From assembly GCA_021648845.1 (NCBI GenBank), contig JAKJHY010000026.1:16773-80772 (forward strand): a stretch of 64,000 bases of DNA, written 5' to 3'. Both the position numbers and the translations under genes were made by a program. Source of the stretch: Mycobacterium sp. MBM. GTDB lineage: Bacteria > Actinomycetota > Actinomycetes > Mycobacteriales > Mycobacteriaceae. Position 1 is the stretch's first letter. Each line of letters begins with the position of its first letter. This document shows positions 17,469-26,377 of this stretch, one piece after another. The notes under the pieces are model-generated. The model was not told the origin of the DNA. It did not search any database and saw nothing but the letters and a program-made list of their open reading frames with translations.

Positions 17469-20297
17469 TTAGGCGAAGGCCTCCACCGGCGGGCACGAAC
17501 AGACCAGATTGCGGTCCCCGTAGGCGGCGTCGATCCGGCGCACCGGCGGCCACACCTTCGGCCGGAAACCCTTGCCCAGTGGGTAGGCGGCCTGCTCGCG
17601 GGTGTACGGATGCTCCCACTTCTCGACCAGCAGCGAGTCCGCGGTGTGCGGGGCGCCGCGCAGCGGATTGTCCTCGACCGGCCATTCCCCCGTGCCGACC
17701 CTGTCGATTTCGGCCTTGATGGCGATCATCGCATCGCAGAACGCGTCGACCTCGGCCAGGCTCTCACTCTCGGTGGGCTCCACCATCAGCGTGCCGGCCA
17801 CCGGGAAGCTCATGGTCGGCGCGTGGAAACCGAAGTCCGCCAACCGCTTCGCCACATCGTCGACGGTGACGCCGGTCGCCTTTGTGATGCCGTTGAGGTC
17901 GAGGATGCACTCATGGGCGACCATGCCGTTCTCACCGGTATAGAGCACCGGGAAGTACTCGTCGAGGCGGCGGGCCACATAGTTCGCCGAGGCGATCGCG
18001 GTCAGTGACGCCGCCCGCAATCCGGCCCCGCCCATCATCCGGATGTAGGTCCAGGTGATCGGCAGGATGGACGCCGACCCGTACGGGGCGGCCGACACCG
18101 TGTAGCGGTCGCCGAGTTCGTCGGCCAGCGGATGGCCGGGCAGATACGGCGCCAGGTGGCTGCGCACCGCCACCGGCCCGACACCCGGGCCGCCGCCGCC
18201 GTGCGGGATGCAGAACGTCTTGTGCAGGTTCAGATGGCTGACGTCGCCGCCGAAGCGGCCCGGCCGGGCCAGGCCGACCAGCGCGTTGAGGTTGGCACCG
18301 TCGACATAGACCTGACCGCCCGCATCATGCACCGCGGCACAGATGTCGGCGACGTCGTGCTCGTACACCCCGTGCGCCGACGGGTAGGTGATCATCAGCG
18401 CGGCCAGACGCTCGGCATGCTCGGACACCTTGGCGCGCAGGTCATCCAGGTCGACGTCACCATTGGCGCGGCATTTCACCACCACCACCCGCATCCCGAC
18501 CAGCGCCGCCGAGGCGGCGTTGGTGCCGTGCGCACTGGACGGGATCAGGCAGACGTCACGTTCGGTCTGGCCGTTGGCCCGGTGGTAAGCCTGGATGGCG
18601 AGCAGCCCGGCGTACTCCCCCTGCGAGCCGGCGTTGGGCTGCAACGAGATCTCGTCGTAGCCGGTGATCCCGGTCAGCCAGGTCTGCAGGTCGGCGATCA
18701 GCCGGCGCAGCCCCGGATTGTCCGATGCCGGGGCGAACGGATGCTGCGCGGCGAACTCCGGCCAGGTGATCGGCTCCATCTCGGCGGCCGCGTTGAGCTT
18801 CATCGTGCACGAACCCAGCGGGATCATGCTGCGGTCCAGCGCAATGTCCTTATCGGCCAGCGAGCGCAGGTACCGCATCATCGAGGTCTCGGTGCGGTAC
18901 AGGTGAAACGCCGGGTGGGTCAGGAATTCCGATGTCCGGGTGGCGATATCGACGCCGGCGGGCTGGGCGGGCGTCACCGCGAACGCCGCCAGCACGGCCG
19001 CGACATGCGCGTCGGTGGTGGCCTCGTCACAGGCCACCGACACGTGGTCGGCGTCGACGCGCCACAGGTTGATACCGGCGGATTTGGCGGCCGCCACGAC
19101 ATCATCCGCACGGCCGGGCACGTGCGCCAGCACGGTGTCGAAGAACGTCTGGTGCACCAGCGAATCGCCCAGGGCCGCACCGATCTTCTCGGCCTGGCCG
19201 TGCACCCGGCGGGCGATCGCCGTCAATCCGGCCCCACCGTGGTAGCTGGCGTACATGGCGGCCATCACGGCCAACAGCACCTGCGCGGTGCAGATATTGC
19301 TGGTCGCCTTGTCCCGGCGGATGTGCTGTTCGCGGGTCTGCAGGCTCAGCCGGTAGGCCGGCGTGCCGTCGGCGTCGAGCGAGACCCCGACCAGCCGCCC
19401 CGGCAGCTGGCGGGCATGCTTGGTGTGCACGGCCAGGTAGCCGGCGTGCGGGCCGCCGAATCCCATCGGCACACCGAAACGCTGGGTGGTGCCGAAGGCG
19501 ACGTCGGCGCCGAAGTCACCGGGCGGGGTGATCAGGGTGGCGGCCAGCAGGTCGGCGCCGACCGCGACCAGCGCGCCACGCTCATGGGCCTGCTCGACCA
19601 GCGCGCTCCAGTCGTGCACGCGTCCGCTCGCGCCGGGCAGCTGGACGATGACGCCGAAGAAGTCGCCGTCGGGCAGGCCGTCACGCAGGTCGGCGGTCAC
19701 GATCTCGATGCCGAGTGGCTCGGCGCGGGTGGCGATCACCGCCGCGGTCTGGGCGTACACGTCGGCATCGACCACCAGACGGTTCGACGGCCCCTTGACC
19801 GCGCGATGCATCAACGTCATCGCCTCTGCGGCGGCGGTGCCCTCGTCGAGCATGGAGGCGTTCGCCACATCGAGCCCGGTCAGATCGCTGACCATGGTCT
19901 GGAAGTTCAGCAGCGCCTCCAGCCGGCCCTGGCTGATCTCGGGCTGGTACGGCGTGTAGGCCGTGTACCAGGCGGGGTTCTCCAGGATGTTGCGCTTGAG
20001 GACCGGCGGGGTCAGCGTGTCGAAATAGCCCTGGCCGATCATCGAGACGGCGACGGTGTTGGAGTCGGCCAGCGCGCGCAGTTCGGCGAGCGCCTCCTCC
20101 TCGGTCGCGGCCGGCGGCAGGTGTTCCAGCCCGGGTGCCAGACCGTTGCCGTCCACCGCGTCCAGGATGCCCGCCGGCAACGCTTTTTCGGCCAACTCAT
20201 CGAGCGAGCCCACACCGATGACGCCCAGCATGGTGGCGATGGCATCGGCGTCGGGCCCGATATGGCGGCCGACAAAGCCGGAATGGTCAACAGACAC
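17469..20297 (-). CDS. gcvP: Glycine dehydrogenase (decarboxylating), P-protein of glycine cleavage
   Basis: PLP-dependent P-protein that decarboxylates glycine and passes the aminomethyl group to lipoyl-GcvH. The 942 residues are a full-length fused P-protein. The PLP lysine is K693 in NLHKTFCIPHGGGGPG; other marks are RHIGPD at the N-terminus, NASMLDEGTAAAEAM and SAAPYGSASILPITW. Start GTG 20297 follows GGGGAG. Expression should respond to glycine via the riboswitch upstream. The H-protein gene lies 6 kb away on the same strand. M. tuberculosis calls it GcvB. Confidence 0.98.
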   Translation of the reverse strand: MSVDHSGFVGRHIGPDADAIATMLGVIGVGSLDELAEKALPAGILDAVDGNGLAPGLEHLPPAATEEEALAELRALADSNTVAVSMIGQGYFDTLTPPVLKRNILENPAWYTAYTPYQPEISQGRLEALLNFQTMVSDLTGLDVANASMLDEGTAAAEAMTLMHRAVKGPSNRLVVDADVYAQTAAVIATRAEPLGIEIVTADLRDGLPDGDFFGVIVQLPGASGRVHDWSALVEQAHERGALVAVGADLLAATLITPPGDFGADVAFGTTQRFGVPMGFGGPHAGYLAVHTKHARQLPGRLVGVSLDADGTPAYRLSLQTREQHIRRDKATSNICTAQVLLAVMAAMYASYHGGAGLTAIARRVHGQAEKIGAALGDSLVHQTFFDTVLAHVPGRADDVVAAAKSAGINLWRVDADHVSVACDEATTDAHVAAVLAAFAVTPAQPAGVDIATRTSEFLTHPAFHLYRTETSMMRYLRSLADKDIALDRSMIPLGSCTMKLNAAAEMEPITWPEFAAQHPFAPASDNPGLRRLIADLQTWLTGITGYDEISLQPNAGSQGEYAGLLAIQAYHRANGQTERDVCLIPSSAHGTNAASAALVGMRVVVVKCRANGDVDLDDLRAKVSEHAERLAALMITYPSAHGVYEHDVADICAAVHDAGGQVYVDGANLNALVGLARPGRFGGDVSHLNLHKTFCIPHGGGGPGVGPVAVRSHLAPYLPGHPLADELGDRYTVSAAPYGSASILPITWTYIRMMGGAGLRAASLTAIASANYVARRLDEYFPVLYTGENGMVAHECILDLNGITKATGVTVDDVAKRLADFGFHAPTMSFPVAGTLMVEPTESESLAEVDAFCDAMIAIKAEIDRVGTGEWPVEDNPLRGAPHTADSLLVEKWEHPYTREQAAYPLGKGFRPKVWPPVRRIDAAYGDRNLVCSCPPVEAFA

Positions 20298-20334
20298 GAG
20301 ATCTCCCCTGGTCGAGGGCGCACACAGCCAGTCC

Positions 20335-20525
20335 CTCTCCCTCTGTCGGGGCGCCTGAGAGATTCAGCCGTACCGGCCTTTCCCCATGGGCGGGTGCACG
20401 CAGCACCGCTTTCCAGAGGCATCGTGGCCGTGCGCGGTCCTGGGTGCCTGAGAGGTTGACGGAGAGGTATTGCTCCTTCGGCGCCCGTGACTGGCCGTCA
20501 CGGAGCTCTCCCGCGCACGGGCGAT
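20335..20525 (-). promoter_or_regulatory. Tandem glycine riboswitch (gcvT element)
   Basis: On the minus strand two aptamers lie in the leader of gcvP. The hallmark CTCTCAGG occurs twice (complement of 20354-20361 and 20447-20454), and GCCGAAGGAGCAA appears in the upstream aptamer, with GGGAGAGCTCC at its 5' end. Tandem arrangement followed closely by a glycine-cleavage gene is the classical on-switch for glycine catabolism. Confidence 0.93.
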
Positions 20526-20537
20526 GCGGTGCCGATT

Positions 20538-22958
20538 CTACCGCTCGAGCCCAGCTGGCGCGGTCGCGGCTGGGCTCGGGTCGGCGGGTTGCGCTTCGGC
20601 GGTGCGTTGCCTGAGGGCTTCGGCGGCGCCGATATCGCCACGCAGCAGCGCCGGGGGTGCCGTGGTGTCGTCTCCCACGGCCAGCGCGATGAACCGCCGT
20701 CGGGTGCGGCGAACCAGTAGGCGCAGGCAGCGGCCGAGGATACGGACCCGCAACGTCTCTTTCGGTCCCTCCCGCGGCGGCCACTCCGGAGCGAGCGCAA
20801 TCCAGACCCAGCGCGCCACCTTCGCAGCGCCGCCACCGGGGTTGACCAGGTCGCAGATGGTCCTCAGCAACGACTGGATCGACCTCCCACCGTCTGATCG
20901 ATACATCGTCGCCAGCAGCGCCTGCGGGCTCGCTGTGTAGACGGCGTGCGCGCCGTCGACGACATCGGAGTGGGTGCGGTTTTCGGACTCGAGAATGGCC
21001 TCCAGCAGCTCCTTCTGCAGCGACTCGCGAACCGATTTCGGCACTCTTGCGTGCTTCAACAGCCGAGTACTGAGCTGGCTGGCTCCGTCGATTCGCCCCC
21101 AGAGCCAGTCGTGCTCCCTGGCCTCGGGGCTCGAGAACGCACCGAAATGGCCCCACCGCTCGCCATAGAGCTTCTTCTGGTACCAATCCATCTTGCCCTG
21201 GACGGCTCCGACGTCGACAAGTGACGGCGCGGCCGGTGTCAGGTTCTGGTAGTGCAGCCTGGGAGCGTTGAACTCGCTTGCCGTCCAACCGAATACGCCA
21301 CTGATGACCTCCAGATCGAGCGCGAGCTGAATGAGCTCGGATCCGGTGACCCCGGAAAAATGTGCGGAGAAGGCGTCGGCAGTGCCGTCGATCAGCTCAT
21401 GAAGGCGCCGCGCCGCCCCGCCGGGCGAACCGTAGAAATCGCGGAGAGCGGCTTGTTGCATTTCCTCGGTCATCGGGGATTGGTCCCCGGAAGTTGACGC
21501 CACCAGTGTCGACCACAGCTCCTCGGCCTGCGCCCGTGCGGAGTCGGCCACCTCAACGAGCGCGTCTAAGTCGACACCGTCGGTTGCTGCCACAGCGATA
21601 TCGGACAGCGCGAGAGCCCACCACCGGAGAACCCGCGCCGCGGCGGGCACCCCCCAGCGCCACACCCCGTCGGTCGATGCCTCCATCGACGACGGCATGC
21701 CGGGCCCGTCGGTGGGTACCGCGCCGCCCTGTGTGTCCGGGGGCGCGAGCGGGGACACGTTGAGCCCGGAACGCGCCAGCCGTGACTTCTTCTCGGCAAT
21801 GGCCCGGTTTCGTAGGTAGTGACTGAACAAGACAGTCGCCGCGGCGTGCCACTCCGTACGCTGCTGCAGGCTGACGCGGTCCGGGTCGGAAAGGTAATCC
21901 CTCAGCAGGATGAACGGTTCGGCCTCGTAGAGCGCCATCCGTCCGAATATGTCGCTCAACGCATCTCGGTCCAGCCGCTCGTCGGGCTCTCTCATCGCCG
22001 CGAAGACCCACCCCGCGGTGGTGGTCAATTTGGGCGGTATCCGGGGTCCACCATCGCTGCGTTGCCGGGGAACTCCCGGGGTAATGTAGAGAACGGTCCG
22101 CTCCACGGCGCGGACCGAGCACGACTCGACGAGATCACGCAATGCCGGTTCGAAAGGCGCATTGTCGAGCAGCCCGCCATCGGCCAGCCAACACGCATCC
22201 TCAACCCCGTCGTCCGCGCCGATGCGTAATGCCGACAGCTCCGCGCTCTCCCATACCGGCTCGAAGGCCACCGGAAACGAGGCCGAGGCCCGCGCTCCCA
22301 ACGCCAGGGCCTCTGGGAAATCGTCGAAGTCGTTGCGGGTCGGGGCGTGGCCATCCGTGCCTGGGCCCACTTCCTCGGCAGGCTCTCGCCGGAATCGGTA
22401 CAGCCGCCTGCCATCGACGGTCCGCATGACGGCGCCATCCTCGAGAAGTAGCTCCGTCGGGGGGCTGTTGAGCGCGGTAGCCGTCAGCACCAGTGCGCAT
22501 GGCCGGGCCTGGATACCGGGCGCCGGTGTGATGTCGGCCAGCGTGCCGACCACCTGGTCGTGGAAATAGCCACCGTCCAAGATCGACTGACATCCCGCCG
22601 AGTCGGCGCGCGTCAGTCGCCCCTCGCTCAGCGACGCCACCTCTTTCCACATCGCGCGCATATCGGGAAGATCGGCGCCGCGGGCGATGGCAGTCGCCAG
22701 CACTGCGCCATTGAGCCCGCCGGCGCTGGTGCCGGCAATGATGTCGATCATGACCGTGGCATCGATCTCGTCGAGGATTCTGCGCCACGCTCGGAGCACA
22801 CGCGAGGTCGAGCCCTTCGGTGTGAGTTCGGAGGCCAGCCGCACAGAATTCAGCTCGTGAGCTACACCACCCATCCAAACCGCAAGGCTCACACCACCGT
22901 TCAGCACCAGTGCATAACGCAGGTCTTTCGGCACATCCCCCCCGATCGGTGCGCTCAC
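20538..22958 (-). CDS. Patatin-like phospholipase with DUF3376-type C-terminus
   Basis: An 806-residue protein with an N-terminal patatin domain (about residues 10-320). It has the oxyanion motif NGGVSLAVWMGGV, the nucleophile S78 in GTSAGG and the dyad aspartate D260 in ADGGLLDNAPF, so the Ser-Asp dyad is complete. The long C-terminal half matches the patatin-related family with DUF3376 known from actinobacteria. It probably deacylates phospholipids at the membrane. No signal peptide is seen. It stands upstream of the riboswitch on the same strand but is transcriptionally separate. The GTG start has a GGAGG with short spacing. Confidence 0.87.
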   Translation of the reverse strand: MSAPIGGDVPKDLRYALVLNGGVSLAVWMGGVAHELNSVRLASELTPKGSTSRVLRAWRRILDEIDATVMIDIIAGTSAGGLNGAVLATAIARGADLPDMRAMWKEVASLSEGRLTRADSAGCQSILDGGYFHDQVVGTLADITPAPGIQARPCALVLTATALNSPPTELLLEDGAVMRTVDGRRLYRFRREPAEEVGPGTDGHAPTRNDFDDFPEALALGARASASFPVAFEPVWESAELSALRIGADDGVEDACWLADGGLLDNAPFEPALRDLVESCSVRAVERTVLYITPGVPRQRSDGGPRIPPKLTTTAGWVFAAMREPDERLDRDALSDIFGRMALYEAEPFILLRDYLSDPDRVSLQQRTEWHAAATVLFSHYLRNRAIAEKKSRLARSGLNVSPLAPPDTQGGAVPTDGPGMPSSMEASTDGVWRWGVPAAARVLRWWALALSDIAVAATDGVDLDALVEVADSARAQAEELWSTLVASTSGDQSPMTEEMQQAALRDFYGSPGGAARRLHELIDGTADAFSAHFSGVTGSELIQLALDLEVISGVFGWTASEFNAPRLHYQNLTPAAPSLVDVGAVQGKMDWYQKKLYGERWGHFGAFSSPEAREHDWLWGRIDGASQLSTRLLKHARVPKSVRESLQKELLEAILESENRTHSDVVDGAHAVYTASPQALLATMYRSDGGRSIQSLLRTICDLVNPGGGAAKVARWVWIALAPEWPPREGPKETLRVRILGRCLRLLVRRTRRRFIALAVGDDTTAPPALLRGDIGAAEALRQRTAEAQPADPSPAATAPAGLER

Positions 22959-23104
22959 GTCCTCCGTCGCAGCTTAACTTCGCCACCGCGCACCGGGGTA
23001 TCCGCTGCTCAGCCGACAGGTACGGTCCGAAAACGTGGATGGAGGGCGTCGGCAGGCACCGGGCCCACACGTGAGCTTGACGTCATCGGACGCGCACAGC
23101 AAAA

Positions 23105-23124
23105 AGGGCCGCCGCGGCGGCCCT
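23105..23124 (-). terminator. Rho-independent terminator after the MerR/ResR-like gene
   Basis: A 20-bp GC-only palindrome (two 10-nt arms with no spacer) is followed on the minus strand by TTTTT. It begins 15 bp after the stop of the MerR-type gene and ends the long minus-strand cluster. Confidence 0.85.
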
Positions 23125-23138
23125 CTCTGTCCTCGGTG

Positions 23139-23762
23139 TCAGCCGATCTTGCGGTCGCGCGTCTTGCGCCGCGACGCCAATTCGTCCTCCGGCGCGGCGA
23201 TCGACTCGCCGCCGTCGGCCCGTTCGCCCGGGAAGTCGGCGATCGCCCCGGTCAGCTCCCGCATGGCACCCGACACGGCGATCCCGAACACGCCCTGCCC
23301 GCCCTGCAGCAGATCGACGACCTCTTCGGCGGAGGTGCACTCGTACACCGTGGTCCCGTCGGAGAACAGCGTGATGTTGGCGAGGTCCTGCACACCGCGC
23401 TGACGCAGGTGATCCACTGCGACGCGGATGTTGTGCAGCGAGATACCGGTGTCGAGGAGGCGTTTGACAATCTTGAGGACCAGGACGTCCTTGAACGAGT
23501 ACAGCCGTTGGCTGCCCGATCCGGCGGCACCGCGGATCGACGGTACGACCAGCGAGGTGCGCGCCCAGTAGTCCAGCTGGCGGTAGGTGATGCCGGCGAT
23601 CTGGCAGGCGCTGGGCCCGCGATATCCGACCAATTCGTCCGGGATGGAATCATCCGGGAAGAGACCGCCCTGCACGGGTTCGCCGGGTGCGCTGCTCACG
23701 GGCGGTGTGGCACCGCCGGCCGAAGACAGATCCAACTCCCCCTGATGTGGCGTGTCGCCCAC
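23139..23762 (-). CDS. MerR-family regulator (Rv1830/ResR-McdR-like)
   Basis: A 207-residue MerR-type regulator. The winged-helix domain (about residues 43-115) contains YRGPSACQIAGITYRQLDYWA and LYSFKDVLVLKIVKRLLD, and the C-terminal part carries FSDGTTVYECTSAEEVVDLL. It matches Rv1830, reported to influence growth resumption and cell division after antibiotic exposure. It starts at GTG 23762 behind GAGAGG. A 24-bp inverted repeat in its upstream region is a good candidate for its own operator. Confidence 0.9.
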   Translation of the reverse strand: MGDTPHQGELDLSSAGGATPPVSSAPGEPVQGGLFPDDSIPDELVGYRGPSACQIAGITYRQLDYWARTSLVVPSIRGAAGSGSQRLYSFKDVLVLKIVKRLLDTGISLHNIRVAVDHLRQRGVQDLANITLFSDGTTVYECTSAEEVVDLLQGGQGVFGIAVSGAMRELTGAIADFPGERADGGESIAAPEDELASRRKTRDRKIG

Positions 23763-23824
23763 AGTCCATCCTCTCGCCGTCGCCCCCGGGCCCGTGACCC
23801 AACCGCGTCACGTCCGAGTTCGAA

Positions 23825-23848
23825 TGTGTCGAGCATACGCTCAACACA
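23825..23848. promoter_or_regulatory. 24-bp inverted repeat upstream of the MerR gene
   Basis: TGTGTCGAGC, four bases, then GCTCAACACA: nine of ten arm positions pair. It lies 62 bp before the regulator start, between it and the nuclease gene, and its size fits the spaced dyads bound by MerR-family dimers. An autoregulatory site is likely but inferred. Confidence 0.6.
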
Positions 23849-23974
23849 TTGCTGCTACTGCTCGTCGTCAATCAAAATTATGGCCGTCCGTCTGCCGTCC
23901 GGGTCACACTCGACGCGCGTGTCGACCTCACGAGACGCATCCGTGATCTTGACCGCCATCCGGGCCCGGCCCCG

Positions 23975-24469
23975 TCAGGTCGCCTTGAAATCGTCGGGTG
24001 ACACGCTGTCGAGGAACTCCTTGAACTTCTCCACCTCGTCCTCGCGGACCGGCCCGTCGGCGTCCTCGTCGGTCTCGTCCGGGATCAGCAGCCCGGCCTC
24101 GGCCAACACGGCTTCCTCCACGAAGATCGGCACCCCGACGCGCAGCGCGATGGCCACCGAATCCGAGGGACGCGCCGAGACCTTGATATCGCGGTCGAAG
24201 ATCAGGTCGGCGTAGAACGTGCCCTCCTGCAGGTCGACGATGCGCACCTCTTTGAGCGAATGGCCCAGCGCGGCAATCAGATCTCTGATGAGGTCATGGG
24301 TGAGCGGGCGCGGCGCCTCGACACCCTGCTGTTCTTGCGCGATGGCGGCAGCCTCGGCCTGACCGATCCAGATCGGCAGGTAACGGTCGCCGTTGGACTC
24401 GCGCAGCAACAGCACAGGCTGATTCTGGGGCTGTTCCACGCGAATTCCGACTACCCGAACCTCACCCAT
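23975..24469 (-). CDS. Bifunctional nuclease (BFN) family protein
   Basis: A 164-residue protein matching Rv1829 in length and context, from ATG 24469 (MGEVRVVGIRVEQPQ) with CAGG upstream; a longer reading from 24505 adds nothing conserved. The BFN/DUF151 core is YLPIWIGQAEAAAIAQEQQG, HDLIRDLIAALGHSL and SARPSDSVAIALRVGVPIF. Plant homologues have DNase and RNase activity; the bacterial role is not settled. The C-terminus is acidic. It sits between two MerR genes. Confidence 0.9.
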   Translation of the reverse strand: MGEVRVVGIRVEQPQNQPVLLLRESNGDRYLPIWIGQAEAAAIAQEQQGVEAPRPLTHDLIRDLIAALGHSLKEVRIVDLQEGTFYADLIFDRDIKVSARPSDSVAIALRVGVPIFVEEAVLAEAGLLIPDETDEDADGPVREDEVEKFKEFLDSVSPDDFKAT

Positions 24470-24515
24470 CAGCGCCTGCCCTCCGCTACGAAGCCGTCCA
24501 GGCAAAGTCTAGTCC

Positions 24516-25259
24516 TCAACGATCGAGAACGTCTCGCACTGCGGACTTGATCAGCGACGTGTGCAGGGTGATCGCCAGAGCCGCCACCTCACGGGCCAGA
24601 TCATCTGCACGGTCGCGGGAACCCGCGCGGCGCGACTTGTCCACCGGCCCGGCAATCTGCGCGATCAGGTCGGACTGCCGGTCGGCCGCCGAGCGAAAGG
24701 CCCGTAGATGCCGCGGCTCGACACCGTAGTCGGCCAACGCCCGCGCGCACTGGGCGATGGTGACCGAATGTTCGTCGAACAACCCGCCCGGGCCCGGCTT
24801 GATGACGCCGGCCGCGACCAGCGCCGCCAGCAGCGGGCCGTCCACACCCGAGCGGGACAGCAGATCCTCACGGCTGAACCGAACCTGTGCCGGTGCCACC
24901 GCCGACGTGCCCGCGCCATCGGTGTCCGCATCGCGCTCGCCGGTGATCTGTACCAGTCGCGGCACGGTGTAGGCGGAGCCGAGAGTGGGCAACTCACCGT
25001 CGGGCTGTGCATCCAACTGGGCCTTGATGACCTTCAGCGGCAGATACTGGTCCCGCTGGGCGGTCAGCACGAACCGCAGCCGCGCACAATCGTAGGCAGT
25101 GAACCGGCGGTAGCCGGCGGCTGAACGCTGCGGGGTGACCAGACCCTCGGCCTCCAGGAACCGGATCTTGGAGATCGTGACGTCCGGGAAGTCCGGGCGC
25201 AGCACGTCCAGCACCGCTCCGATGGACATCCCGGCGGGCGCCGGTTCGGCCTGGGTCAT
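24516..25259 (-). CDS. MerR-family transcriptional regulator (Rv1828-like)
   Basis: A 247-residue MerR-type regulator, the same length as Rv1828. The N-terminal winged helix includes SIGAVLDVLRPDFPDVTISKIRF and RFTAYDCARLRFVLTAQRDQYLPL. The C-terminal domain is unusual for MerR proteins, long and all-helical, with no cysteine-based metal site. The gene lies 27 bp after garA and 46 bp before the nuclease gene. Confidence 0.9.
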   Translation of the reverse strand: MTQAEPAPAGMSIGAVLDVLRPDFPDVTISKIRFLEAEGLVTPQRSAAGYRRFTAYDCARLRFVLTAQRDQYLPLKVIKAQLDAQPDGELPTLGSAYTVPRLVQITGERDADTDGAGTSAVAPAQVRFSREDLLSRSGVDGPLLAALVAAGVIKPGPGGLFDEHSVTIAQCARALADYGVEPRHLRAFRSAADRQSDLIAQIAGPVDKSRRAGSRDRADDLAREVAALAITLHTSLIKSAVRDVLDR

Positions 25260-25285
25260 CTAGTCCTCGCGGGTGCGCTCCGCAG

Positions 25286-25750
25286 TCAGCCTGCGTCGTC
25301 GTTCTTCGGCCCGGTCAGGAACACCAGGCGGAACTTGCCGATCTGCACTTCGTCGCCGTTGGCCAGCACGGCGGAGTCCACCGGCTCGCGGTTGACGTAG
25401 GTGCCGTTGAGGCTGCCGACGTCGACGACCTGGAACTCGCCGGCCTCCAGCCGGAACTCGGCGTGTCGGCGGCTCACGGTGACATCGTCGAGGAAGATAT
25501 CGCTGTCCGGGTGCCGACCGGCCGAGGTGGTGGCCTGGTCGAGCAGGAAGCGCGAACCCGCGTTGGGGCCGCGCTTGACGACCAGAAGCGCCGAGCCCGC
25601 AGGCAGTCCCTCGACACCGGACACCGAGCTCTCGGTGCCGGTAGTGGCCGGGGCATCCAGTTCGTTGAGGAAATCAGCGCGGAAAACCGAGGTCGTCTCC
25701 ACCGTGACTTCGTCGGACTGGTCGGCCTGAAAGTTGCTGTTTTCCGTCAC
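25286..25750 (-). CDS. garA: GarA, FHA-domain regulator of glutamate and TCA metabolism
   Basis: A 154-residue phosphoprotein that controls 2-oxoglutarate flux (2-oxoglutarate dehydrogenase, glutamate dehydrogenase and synthase). The N-terminal phosphorylation motif TVETTSVF is present with candidate Thr19/Thr20, targets of PknG/PknB in mycobacteria. The FHA domain (about residues 55-140) has AGRHPDSDIFL, VSRRHAEFR and GSLNGTYVN. The GTG at 25750 is preferred because AGAGGAG lies 6 nt before it; a longer ORF reading from 25879 would add a basic, unconserved tail. It is followed by the MerR gene. Confidence 0.96.
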   Translation of the reverse strand: MTENSNFQADQSDEVTVETTSVFRADFLNELDAPATTGTESSVSGVEGLPAGSALLVVKRGPNAGSRFLLDQATTSAGRHPDSDIFLDDVTVSRRHAEFRLEAGEFQVVDVGSLNGTYVNREPVDSAVLANGDEVQIGKFRLVFLTGPKNDDAG

Positions 25751-25950
25751 CCGCTGCTCCTCTACTGGCTGCTGTGGCGTGCTTGTCCGGCGGCCGGATG
25801 GGGCCATCCGCCCGCCCGTCCGACCTTGGTACGTCTTACGACGACCGTACCGCGCCGGGCTGGCCATTGGGTCCACCACCGCCGGATCCGGTCACGCCGA
25901 CGTGCTCACGCTTGTCGCTGATCAACCGATCCGGAAAACCCTAACAACAC

Positions 25951-26346
25951 CTAGTCGGGAAGAATCCCGCGGTAGCCTTCCGCGTCCAGGAGATCGGGCA
26001 GCGGACCGGCCGGCGCAGCGGTCTCGGTCTGCAATTCGACCAGCCAGCCGGCCCCGTAGGGATCGGAGTTGACCAGCTCCGGACTGCTCTCGAGTTCCCC
26101 GTTGACGGCAACAACTTTGGCCGTGACCGGGGCGTACAGGTCCGACAGCGATTTGGTGGATTCCACCTCGCCGAACGCCTCGCCGGCGGCGACCGTGGCA
26201 CCCACGTCGGGCAACTGCACGAACACCACATCGCCGAGAGCCGCCTGCGCGTAGTCGGTGATACCGACCCGCACGGTGTCCTCGCCGGTGCGCCGCACCC
26301 ATTCGTGCTCGGCGGTGTACTGCAGATCGGACGGGATCTCGCTCAC
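25951..26346 (-). CDS. gcvH: Glycine cleavage system H-protein
   Basis: A 131-residue lipoyl carrier that shuttles the aminomethyl group from the P-protein to the T-protein. The lipoylation site is K65 in VESTKSLSDLYAPV; YTAEHEWVR and GITDYAQAALGDVV are family marks. It is not beside gcvP but in the garA cluster, as in M. tuberculosis (Rv1826). Start GTG 26346. About 200 bp separate it from garA, where garA probably has its own promoter. Confidence 0.97.
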   Translation of the reverse strand: MSEIPSDLQYTAEHEWVRRTGEDTVRVGITDYAQAALGDVVFVQLPDVGATVAAGEAFGEVESTKSLSDLYAPVTAKVVAVNGELESSPELVNSDPYGAGWLVELQTETAAPAGPLPDLLDAEGYRGILPD

Positions 26347-26377
26347 GGGGCTCCTTCGGCGGCGGTACTCGAACGCA

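Noticed and set aside
18132..20459. Plus-strand ORF of 775 codons across gcvP.
   Set aside because: Antisense of the P-protein; its residues are Arg/Gly/His-rich and match no family, and it would run into the riboswitch.
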